Of a stretch of 5,518 nucleotides of DNA, positions 1 to 5,390 are shown piece after piece. Position 1 is the first letter of the stretch, and each line of letters opens with the position of its first letter. This DNA is from Alphaproteobacteria bacterium. GTDB taxonomy: Bacteria; Pseudomonadota; Alphaproteobacteria; Rhizobiales; Aestuariivirgaceae. The DNA is taken from NCBI GenBank assembly GCA_026400595.1, contig JAPLOT010000493.1, forward strand, positions 1 through 5,518, given 5' to 3'. The notes under the pieces were generated by a model, which worked only from the letters and a program-made list of their open reading frames with translations, ran no database searches and was not told the DNA's origin. A program made the position numbers and the translations under genes.

Positions 1-176
1 CAGCGGATGGCAAACCACGTAATGATGGTGGCGCCGAAATCGATGACGCTGTGGATTGCCTCGGACAGGATGCCCAGGGAGCCGGTGAACAGGGCGGCCA
101 GCAGCTTCGAGCCGGCGAGTATCGCGCTGGCGAGCATCGAATAGAGGGCAACTTGCTGCTTCTCGGACGCCGACAT
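1..176 (-). CDS. Cation diffusion facilitator (CDF) family metal transporter, N-terminal fragment
   Basis: The gene runs leftward off the window; only the first 58 codons are present, beginning at the ATG whose complement is at 174-176 (MSASEKQQVALYSMLASAIL...). Residues about 9-31 form a hydrophobic helix expected to be TM1. TM2 then carries the sequence SEAIHSVIDFGAT, with an HxxxD pair (H42, D46). In CDF proteins this TM2 position supplies metal ligands, and HxxxD is the usual arrangement in zinc-type members. CDF proteins are inner-membrane antiporters that export divalent cations (Zn, Co, Cd, Mn, Fe) in exchange for protons. The fold is clear from this stretch, but the metal cannot be settled without the rest of TM5 and the cytoplasmic domain. 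An AGAGAG stretch a few bases upstream is the only ribosome-binding candidate. The gene is divergent from the MFS gene at 295. Confidence 0.85.
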   Translation of the reverse strand, partial: MSASEKQQVALYSMLASAILAGSKLLAALFTGSLGILSEAIHSVIDFGATIITWFAIR

Positions 177-294
177 GCTAGCTCTCTAGGGACTGAAGAT
201 GGCAATGGCAAGCCATGAGAACCTCGCATGACAGTTCAGGGGATGAACCTCTTGCGGCGGGTTAGAGAAGCGTGTTGGCCTAGCCGCTGCAATC
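177..294. other. Divergent intergenic region between the CDF and MFS genes
   Basis: This 118-base spacer must hold the start signals of two divergent genes. I see no convincing -35/-10 pair on either strand. A short dyad, ATGGC-AA-GCCAT at 205-216, with another ATGGC copy at 199-203, is the only symmetrical element. It could be a weak operator but is short enough to arise by chance. The MFS start has no good Shine-Dalgarno sequence at normal spacing. Confidence 0.4.
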
Positions 295-1494
295 ATGGCG
301 TCCGAATCTTCGCTTCCCGCCGTCCCGATGCCGCGCAAGGCCGGGGCCTATACCTTTGCCGCGATCTTTGCGGTGGAGTCTTTCGCGCGCGCCCTGAACT
401 CGACCGTCGTCTCGTTGCAAGCCTACGACATTCTCGGTACGAGCCAGAAAGTCAGCGTCCTCTCCTCCACGATGTCTTTGATCGTGCTTATCACCACGCT
501 GCTCCTGCCGCAGGTCCTGGGAAGACTGCGGCGACGCTGGGCCTATACGCTGGGCGTCTTGCTCCTGATGCTCGCCAGTTTTGCGCTCGCAACGCACGTA
601 CTCCTCGGGCAGGCGGCCGGCATGTGGCTGCGGAACACCGGCGCCGCGGTCATGAACATCACGCTGTCGCTGTACATCCTGGATCACATCAAGCGGACCG
701 ATCTGGCCCGATCAGAGCCCTTGCGCCTTAGTCTCTCGACATTTTCCTGGATGATCGGTCCGGCGTTGGGCGTCTGGCTCTACGTCGGCTTTGGCCCCTG
801 GGGTCCCCAACTGGCTGTGATCGCAACCACGCTGACGCTGCTGGCTCTCTTCTGGTACCTGCGCCTGCACGATCACAGCGGGGTCATGCCCCAGGGCAAT
901 CTCCAGAAATTCAACCCGCTTCGCAACGTGAAGCGGTTCATCGATCAGCCGCGCCTGCGGCTGGCCTGGGCCATCGCTTTTGGCCGCTCCTGTTTCTGGA
1001 CCACTTTCTTCATTTATGGACCACTCATGGTCGTCGAAAGCGGCCTGCCGAAAAATGTTGGCGGGGTCATGATCTCTGCCAGCCAGGCCGTGCTGCTTTC
1101 GGCCTGGTTCTCGGGGAAGTTCGCCCGTCAATACGGCGTCCGAAGTGTCATTGCAGCCTCCTTTGCCCTTGCGAGCGTAGCCTCGGTTGCCGCAGGCATA
1201 GCCGGGACGGAGGCTCCTTATGTCGCAATCGGCTTCCTGCTACTGGGGTCGCTGGCTGCATCATGGCTCGACGGTGTCGGGGGCATTCCCTTTCTGCGCG
1301 CTGTCCGCCACCGCGAACGTCAGCAGATGACTGCGGTCTACCGGTCATACATCGACTTTTCCGAACTCATCCCGTCGTTCATCTTCGCATTCGTGTTGAT
1401 ATGGATGCCGATCGGGACCGTCTTTATCATTCTTGGCCTTGCGCTCGCCGGACTGGGCATCCTGTCCTGGCGGCACCTGCCGCGCTCGCTCTGA
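295..1494 (+). CDS. Major facilitator superfamily (MFS) transporter
   Basis: A 399-residue, very hydrophobic protein with about twelve predicted membrane segments. Approximate positions are 17-35, 55-77, 84-104, 106-128, 145-165, 170-190, 222-246, 255-275, 283-303, 307-325, 352-372 and 374-392. Basic GRLRRRW after the second segment (residues 77-83) sits where MFS proteins carry motif A, in degenerate form. A longer hydrophilic loop (191-221) separates the two six-helix halves. Length and layout fit a standard inner-membrane MFS carrier; the substrate cannot be read from the sequence. The reading frame opens only at 247 and has no earlier ATG, GTG or TTG, so ATG 295 is the first available start. 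It lacks a clear Shine-Dalgarno: AGAGAAG lies about 25 bases upstream, which is too far. Met12 is a less attractive alternative. The gene stands 73 bases before the rhodanese gene on the same strand. Confidence 0.85.
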   Translation: MASESSLPAVPMPRKAGAYTFAAIFAVESFARALNSTVVSLQAYDILGTSQKVSVLSSTMSLIVLITTLLLPQVLGRLRRRWAYTLGVLLLMLASFALATHVLLGQAAGMWLRNTGAAVMNITLSLYILDHIKRTDLARSEPLRLSLSTFSWMIGPALGVWLYVGFGPWGPQLAVIATTLTLLALFWYLRLHDHSGVMPQGNLQKFNPLRNVKRFIDQPRLRLAWAIAFGRSCFWTTFFIYGPLMVVESGLPKNVGGVMISASQAVLLSAWFSGKFARQYGVRSVIAASFALASVASVAAGIAGTEAPYVAIGFLLLGSLAASWLDGVGGIPFLRAVRHRERQQMTAVYRSYIDFSELIPSFIFAFVLIWMPIGTVFIILGLALAGLGILSWRHLPRSL

Positions 1495-1509
1495 CCCGCC
1501 GGAGACACA

Positions 1510-1540
1510 CTTGACGCTCGCGGGTGACTATGGGCTAGGT
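1510..1540 (+). promoter_or_regulatory. Candidate sigma70-type promoter for the rhodanese-GST pair
   Basis: CTTGAC at 1510-1515 matches the -35 consensus described for rhizobial housekeeping promoters. CTAGGT at 1535-1540 matches four of six positions of the corresponding CTATAT -10 box. The 19-base gap is slightly long, so this is a weak candidate. It sits in the short gap after the MFS stop, about 28 bases before the rhodanese ATG, and would let the pair be transcribed separately from the transporter. Confidence 0.3.
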
Positions 1541-1552
1541 TTCCATCTTGTC

Positions 1553-1560
1553 AGGAGGAG
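1553..1560 (+). promoter_or_regulatory. Strong Shine-Dalgarno of the rhodanese gene
   Basis: AGGAGGAG ends seven bases before ATG 1568 and is close to a perfect complement of the 16S rRNA 3' end. It fixes the start at 1568. The in-frame GTG at 1562 lies one base after the site and is too close, and the upstream in-frame ATG at 1433 lies inside the MFS gene. Confidence 0.85.
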
Positions 1561-1567
1561 TGTGGAA

Positions 1568-1972
1568 ATGCCCCAGAAAATCACGATCGGCCACAAGCAG
1601 CTCATGGCCGAGGCGGAAGCGGAAGTCGGACACGTAACAGTCGAACAGGCGAAGACATTGACGGGGCGCGACGACGTGGTCATCGTCGATATCCGCGATA
1701 TCCGCGAACTGCAGCGCGACGGCAAGATCCCAGGTTCGTTTCACGCACCGCGCGGCATGCTGGAGTTCTGGGTCGACCCCGAGAGCCCCTATTTCAAGCC
1801 TGTCTTCGGCGAGGACAAGACCTTCATCATCCACTGTGCCAGCGGCTGGCGTTCGCTTCTGGCCACGCAGATCCTCCAGCGCATGGGACTGAAGCCAGTG
1901 CTGAATCTGAAAGGTGGTTTCGGAGCATGGAAGGAGGCAGGCGGCGCCATTGAGCAGGTGGAGAAGTCATGA
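1568..1972 (+). CDS. Single-domain rhodanese-like sulfurtransferase
   Basis: A 134-residue single rhodanese domain, probably cytoplasmic since no signal peptide is seen. Recognisable parts in order are VIVDIRDIRE (38-47, the beta strand with the conserved D-x-R...E), GKIPGSFHAPRG (52-63), and the active-site loop CASGWRS (90-96) with catalytic Cys90. A C-terminal LKGGFGAWKEAGG (114-126) follows. Rhodaneses carry sulfane sulfur as a cysteine persulfide and pass it to thiols, cyanide or protein partners. The long FWVDPESPYFKP insert (67-78) and the CASGWRS loop resemble polysulfide-sulfurtransferase-type members as I remember them; the donor and acceptor are unknown. The start is set by the AGGAGGAG site. 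The stop overlaps the start of the glutathione S-transferase gene (ATGA at 1969-1972), so the two are almost certainly co-translated. Confidence 0.9.
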   Translation: MPQKITIGHKQLMAEAEAEVGHVTVEQAKTLTGRDDVVIVDIRDIRELQRDGKIPGSFHAPRGMLEFWVDPESPYFKPVFGEDKTFIIHCASGWRSLLATQILQRMGLKPVLNLKGGFGAWKEAGGAIEQVEKS

Positions 1973-2625
1973 CCAAGTTGCATCTCGTCATTGGCAACAA
2001 GAACTATTCGTCATGGTCGCTCCGACCCTGGATTGCCATGGAAATGGCCGGCATTCCGTTCGACGAGACCCTCATCCCGCTCGACCTTCCCGAAACCGCG
2101 CGACTGATCGCGGAGCACTCCGCCGCCGGTCGTGTGCCTGTCCTTCGGCATGGCGCACTGGTCATCTGGGAGTCGCTTGCGATCCTCGAGTATCTGGCAG
2201 AGACCTTTCCCGACAAGGGCCTGTGGCCAGAGGATACTGAGGCACGCGCCTTTGCCCGGTCAGTGTCCAACGAGATGCATGCCGGCTTCGCCGCGCTACG
2301 CAATGCGTGCCCGATGAACCTGCGCCGGCCGAGGCGAAAGGTCCCGATGAGCGATGCCGTACTCCGTGACGTGGCGCGTATCGAGGACATCTGGCGCGCG
2401 TGCCGGAGTCGCTTTGGTCACGGCGGCGATTTCCTGTTCGGTCAATTCAGTATTGCCGACGCCATGTATGCACCGGTGGTGACCCGCTTCGATACGTTCG
2501 ATATTGACGTTCGCCCCGATACGCGCCGCTACATGGAAGCAGTCCTCGCTGCGCCGGCCTTCGCGAAGTGGAGGTCGGCGGCGCTCCAGGAGAGCTGGAT
2601 CATCCCGGCGGATGAGGTCGACTGA
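1969..2625 (+). CDS. Glutathione S-transferase family protein
   Basis: A 218-residue soluble protein with the two-domain GST layout. The N-terminal thioredoxin-fold domain (about 3-80) has the GNKNYSSWSLRPW stretch (9-21), where Ser14 or Ser15 is in position to activate glutathione. It also has GRVPVL (54-59) with the cis-proline Pro57 and WESLAILEYL (67-76), whose Glu68-Ser69 pair binds the gamma-glutamyl part of glutathione. The helical C-terminal domain runs from about 90 to 210 and includes NEMHAGFAALRNACPMNLR, typical of one bacterial GST subgroup. The family conjugates or reduces with glutathione; the substrate here is unknown. The start overlaps the rhodanese stop, and GGAG at 1960-1963 provides a site five bases upstream. 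Its stop lies 3 bases from the convergent dprA stop. Confidence 0.92.
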   Translation: MTKLHLVIGNKNYSSWSLRPWIAMEMAGIPFDETLIPLDLPETARLIAEHSAAGRVPVLRHGALVIWESLAILEYLAETFPDKGLWPEDTEARAFARSVSNEMHAGFAALRNACPMNLRRPRRKVPMSDAVLRDVARIEDIWRACRSRFGHGGDFLFGQFSIADAMYAPVVTRFDTFDIDVRPDTRRYMEAVLAAPAFAKWRSAALQESWIIPADEVD

Positions 2626-2628
2626 CCG

Positions 2629-3720
2629 TCAGGCCAGCGATATCGCACCTCTTGGGTGGCGGCGGACCCGACCGGCCAGTTCAAGTTCGAGCAGGACGGC
2701 ATGCACCATTGCCGGAGCGAAACCGCACTCGCGGATGAGGTCGTCAACATCGATGGGCGTGGGCGAGAGCAGGTTGGAGATATGGACACTCATGTCGTTG
2801 CCTGTTTCGATAGCAATCTGTGGCAGCGGTTCGACGCTCCGACTGGTGACGCTTTGGGCCGAAAGGACGTCGATCACATCCATTGCCGACAGGAGCAGGT
2901 TGGCACCATCACGGATGAGCCGGTTGCATCCTTCTGCGCGGGGGTCCAATGGTGAGCCCGGAACGGCGAAAACTTCGCGTCCTTGTTCAGATGCATATCT
3001 CGCGGTGATCAGGGAGCCTGAGCGAAGTGCGGCCTCGACGATGACAACTGCGCGGGAAAGCCCGGAGATGATGCGGTTGCGCCTTGGGAAGTGGCTTTCC
3101 CGGGGTATGGTACCGGGCACCATTTCGCTGACGAGCAGTCCCGACTCGCCAATCGCAGCTTGGAGTGCGGCATTCTCCGGCGGGTAGATCACGTCCAGTC
3201 CACCGGCGACGATCGCAATGGTACCCGTGTCGAGCGCGGCTTCATGGGCCGCCGTGTCTATTCCGCGGGCAAGTCCTGAGGCCACGGGGAAGCCGGCGCG
3301 CCCTGCGGCCTGTGCAATCTGACGGGCCAGCCTGCGGCCGATGGCGGAGGCATTGCGGGCCCCCACGATGCCGACGACACTGCGCCGTGCCAGTTCTGAC
3401 GATCCCTTGATGCAGACAAGAGGCGGCGGCGCATCGATCTCGCGTAAAAGGGGCGGATAGTCGGGTTCGCTCAGGGCGACAAAGCGGGCGCCGATCTGGT
3501 AAGCCCGTTCCAGATCACGGCGGGCCGACGACTCGGGGTAGAGCCGCAAGGGCCGCCGCGAACCGCCGCGGCGGGAAAGGTCCGGCAATTGCCTGATGGC
3601 TTCCGAAGCCGATCCACAGCGTTGCAGCAGCGCCTGAAATGTAATGGGGCCAACGTTTTCAGAGAGGCTCAGCCTCAACCACTCTTGCCGCTCATCATCA
3701 GTGAGCGGCAGGAGCCTCAT
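2629..3720 (-). CDS. dprA: DNA processing protein DprA (Smf), RecA loader for incoming single-stranded DNA
   Basis: A 363-residue cytoplasmic protein. The N-terminal region (1-75) contains a helix-hairpin-helix-like segment, SLSENVGPITFQALL. The central Rossmann-like DprA domain (about 80-290) holds GIVGARNASAIG (117-128), ASGLARGIDTAAHEAAL (147-163), HFPRRNRIISGLS (210-222), the SGSLITARYASEQGREVFAVPG block (234-255) and GCNRLIRDGA (264-273). A winged-helix-like C-terminal domain (about 318-363) ends in GRVRRHPRGAISLA. Length and order match the family. DprA binds single-stranded DNA, protects it and loads RecA during natural transformation; it is also widespread in species not known to be competent. 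The ATG overlaps the plsY stop by four bases and has no strong site of its own, so translation is probably coupled to plsY. Confidence 0.96.
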   Translation of the reverse strand: MRLLPLTDDERQEWLRLSLSENVGPITFQALLQRCGSASEAIRQLPDLSRRGGSRRPLRLYPESSARRDLERAYQIGARFVALSEPDYPPLLREIDAPPPLVCIKGSSELARRSVVGIVGARNASAIGRRLARQIAQAAGRAGFPVASGLARGIDTAAHEAALDTGTIAIVAGGLDVIYPPENAALQAAIGESGLLVSEMVPGTIPRESHFPRRNRIISGLSRAVVIVEAALRSGSLITARYASEQGREVFAVPGSPLDPRAEGCNRLIRDGANLLLSAMDVIDVLSAQSVTSRSVEPLPQIAIETGNDMSVHISNLLSPTPIDVDDLIRECGFAPAMVHAVLLELELAGRVRRHPRGAISLA

Positions 3721-4322
3721 GGCGATCTTTTGAGCGAGATTTTCGGCTCCTCGCCACGGAGCAGCCGCGAGATGTTGGCACGATGGGTGAGCCAGATCGC
3801 TGCGCCCATGACGACCGTGGGCAGGAGCAGGTCACTGTGATCGAACAGGAGTGTCCACAGGGGCGTCAGGAGGCTGGCTGTAAGCGCGGAGAGGGATGAT
3901 CGTCGGAACAGGAAGGCCATCGCGAGCCAGACGGCAAGAAAGAGCAGTCCCAAGGGCCAAAAAAGACCGAACAGTACGCCGATGTTGGTGGCAACGCCTT
4001 TGCCGCCCTTGAAGCCGAGCCAGAGCGGAAACAGGTGCCCGAAGAACGCTGCCAGTCCGGCGAGGATGCCGGCCTCGGGGCCATAGACCCAGGACATGGC
4101 GAGGACAGGGACGGTGCCCTTCAGTCCGTCGAGCAGAAGGGTCAGTGCGGCGACGGCCTTGTTCCCGGTGCGCAGGACGTTGGTGGCGCCGATGTTGCCC
4201 GAGCCGATCTGCCGGACATCGCCCAGCCCGGCCCATTTCGTCAGCAGCAGGCCAAAGGGAATGGTGCCGCAGAGATAGCCGAACAGGATCGAGACGATCA
4301 TTCCAAGTCCGGACAGGGCCAT
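3717..4322 (-). CDS. plsY: Acyl-phosphate:glycerol-3-phosphate acyltransferase PlsY
   Basis: A 201-residue integral membrane enzyme. It transfers the acyl group from acyl-phosphate (made by PlsX) to the sn-1 position of glycerol-3-phosphate, giving lysophosphatidic acid, the first step of phospholipid synthesis. All three family motifs are present: SGNIGATNVLR (41-51), GHLFPLWLGFKGGKGVAT (95-112, phosphate-binding glycine loop) and HRANISRLLRGEE (180-192). Hydrophobic segments fit the five-helix topology, and the length is normal. I chose ATG 4322 rather than the in-frame GTG at 4328, because GAGG at 4331-4328 is five bases upstream of the ATG but overlaps the GTG itself. The gene follows the pyrC-like stop by 12 bases and overlaps dprA by four, so it is the middle cistron of a leftward operon. 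Confidence 0.96.
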   Translation of the reverse strand: MALSGLGMIVSILFGYLCGTIPFGLLLTKWAGLGDVRQIGSGNIGATNVLRTGNKAVAALTLLLDGLKGTVPVLAMSWVYGPEAGILAGLAAFFGHLFPLWLGFKGGKGVATNIGVLFGLFWPLGLLFLAVWLAMAFLFRRSSLSALTASLLTPLWTLLFDHSDLLLPTVVMGAAIWLTHRANISRLLRGEEPKISLKRSP

Positions 4323-4327
4323 TTCCA

Positions 4328-4331
4328 CCTC
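4328..4331 (-). promoter_or_regulatory. Shine-Dalgarno deciding the plsY start
   Basis: On the minus strand the sequence reads GCGAGGTGGAAATG. GAGG lies five bases before the ATG at 4322, ideal spacing. The GTG at 4328-4326 begins on the last base of this site and so cannot be served by it. Confidence 0.7.
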
Positions 4332-4334
4332 GCA

Positions 4335-5390
4335 TCAGCCCTTGCGAGGGTAAGCATAAATGCTGGCGCCTGCAACGACGGTTTCGACACAACGTCCCTC
4401 CAACGTACGATGCTCGAAGGGAGAGTTCTTGGCGCGGGAGCGCAGGACATCATCCTCAACCGTCCATGACAGGGTCGGATCGATGAGCGCGAAGTCTGCT
4501 GTGGCTCCCGGCGCAAGCCGGCCTGCTTCGAGGCCGAGGATTTCGGCCGGCTTCGAAGACATTGCCTCAACCAGGCGGTCCATCCCGATGACCTTGTCGT
4601 GATACAGGCCCAAGGCCGCGGACAGCATGGTCTCCAGGCCGATGGCGCCGAACGCGGCTTCGGCAAAGGGTAGCCGCTTTGTGTCGGCGCTTTGCGGATC
4701 ATGTCCGGAAACGATGACATCGATCGTGCCATCGGCAACGGCTTCCACAAGCGCACGCCGGTCCTCTTCGCTCCGCAATGGTGGCGAGAGTTTGAAGAAT
4801 GTGCGATAGGCCCCGACGTCATTCTCATTCAAGGTCAGGTGATGAATAGACACGCCGCAGGTCACCGGAAGGCCTCTTGCCTTCGCCTGGCGCATCACGT
4901 CGACCGACATTCGGCTCGAGATCTGCGCGGCATGGTAGGGAGCGCCTGTCAATTCGACGAGACGCAGATCACGTTCAAGCATGATGACTTCCGCCATGGC
5001 CGGAATTCCGGCAAGGCCGAGGCGTCCGGCGATCTCGCTGGCATTCATCACGCCTGAAGCTAGTGTTGGTTCCTCCACGTGCTGCACCACCAGCATGCCG
5101 AAATCGCGCGCATAGGTCAGTGCCCGGCGAAAGACATTGGCATTGGCAACTGACTTCAGTCCGTCCGTTACTGCCACGGCGCCTGCCTCCTTCAGCGCTC
5201 CGATCTCCGTCATCAACTCGCCACCAAGACTCTTGGTGATGGCCGCCATTGGGGCTACGCGGACAAAGGCGGTGTCGCGGGCGCGCCGGAGGATGAAATC
5301 GACGATGGCAGCGTCATCGACGATCGGCTGCGTATTGGGCATCACGATCATCGTGGTAACGCCGCCGGCCGCCGCCGCCTCGGCGGCCGT
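4335..5390 (-). CDS. pyrC: Dihydroorotase-like protein (PyrC/PyrX type), missing its N-terminus at a junction
   Basis: About 351 residues of a dihydroorotase-type amidohydrolase remain, from TAAEAAAAGGVTTMIVMPNT onward. Family members of this type are about 425-430 residues, so roughly the first 70 are missing, including the region of the HxH metal-ligand motif. An open frame continues to an ATG at 5480, but its first 30 or so residues are antisense to a GH16 gene and match no dihydroorotase. Numbering from that ATG, the remaining landmarks are VVQHVEEP (His134), SIHHLTLNE (His213), VIVSGHDPQ (257-263), PAEILGLEAGRLAPGATADFALIDP (311-335) and KNSPFEHRTLEGR (351-363). The canonical TDHAPH catalytic Asp is replaced by Gly259. 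In alphaproteobacteria this homologue usually follows pyrB and may act as a structural partner of aspartate transcarbamoylase rather than as an enzyme. It is followed by plsY after 12 bases. Family assignment is firm; activity and an intact N-terminus are not supported. Confidence 0.9.
   Translation of the reverse strand, partial: TAAEAAAAGGVTTMIVMPNTQPIVDDAAIVDFILRRARDTAFVRVAPMAAITKSLGGELMTEIGALKEAGAVAVTDGLKSVANANVFRRALTYARDFGMLVVQHVEEPTLASGVMNASEIAGRLGLAGIPAMAEVIMLERDLRLVELTGAPYHAAQISSRMSVDVMRQAKARGLPVTCGVSIHHLTLNENDVGAYRTFFKLSPPLRSEEDRRALVEAVADGTIDVIVSGHDPQSADTKRLPFAEAAFGAIGLETMLSAALGLYHDKVIGMDRLVEAMSSKPAEILGLEAGRLAPGATADFALIDPTLSWTVEDDVLRSRAKNSPFEHRTLEGRCVETVVAGASIYAYPRKG
5366..5389. repeat. 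9-bp GC-only inverted repeat at the pyrC/GH16 junction
   Basis: CGGCCGCCG at 5366-5374 and CGGCGGCCG at 5381-5389 are perfect reverse complements separated by the six bases CCGCCT. The hairpin falls in the Ala/Gly-rich coding stretch of the pyrC-like gene, exactly where homology to dihydroorotase stops and homology to GH16 begins. No T-tract follows on either strand, so it is not a terminator. Confidence 0.7.

Noticed and set aside
228..731. Long plus-strand open frame overlapping the MFS gene
   Set aside because: The translation is Arg/His/Ala-rich with no domain and lies in another frame of a clear membrane protein gene; typical of high-GC shadow frames.
1494..1525. ACCCGC/GCGGGT inverted repeat after the MFS stop, as a terminator
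   Set aside because: Six-base arms with a 20-base loop and no T-tract; not a credible intrinsic terminator.
1688..1705. Tandem 9-base repeat GATATCCGC in the rhodanese gene
   Set aside because: It encodes DIRDIR, which matches the normal D-x-R-x-x-x-E pattern of this rhodanese strand; probably coincidence rather than an unstable repeat.
2637..2646. Perfect palindrome GCGATATCGC at the 3' end of dprA
   Set aside because: Only 10 bases with no loop or flanking symmetry; it lies in coding sequence and can arise by chance.
2504..3187. 227-codon plus-strand frame across the end of the GST gene and into dprA
   Set aside because: It is Ser/Arg-rich, lacks motifs and runs antisense to well-supported DprA motifs.
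4326..4328. GTG as the plsY start
   Set aside because: It overlaps the Shine-Dalgarno GAGG; the ATG at 4322 has correct spacing and gives the usual protein length.
4298..4828. 176-codon minus-strand frame inside the pyrC-like gene
   Set aside because: Same strand but another frame; its Arg/Pro/Ser-rich translation has no recognisable family, while the pyrC frame is conserved throughout.
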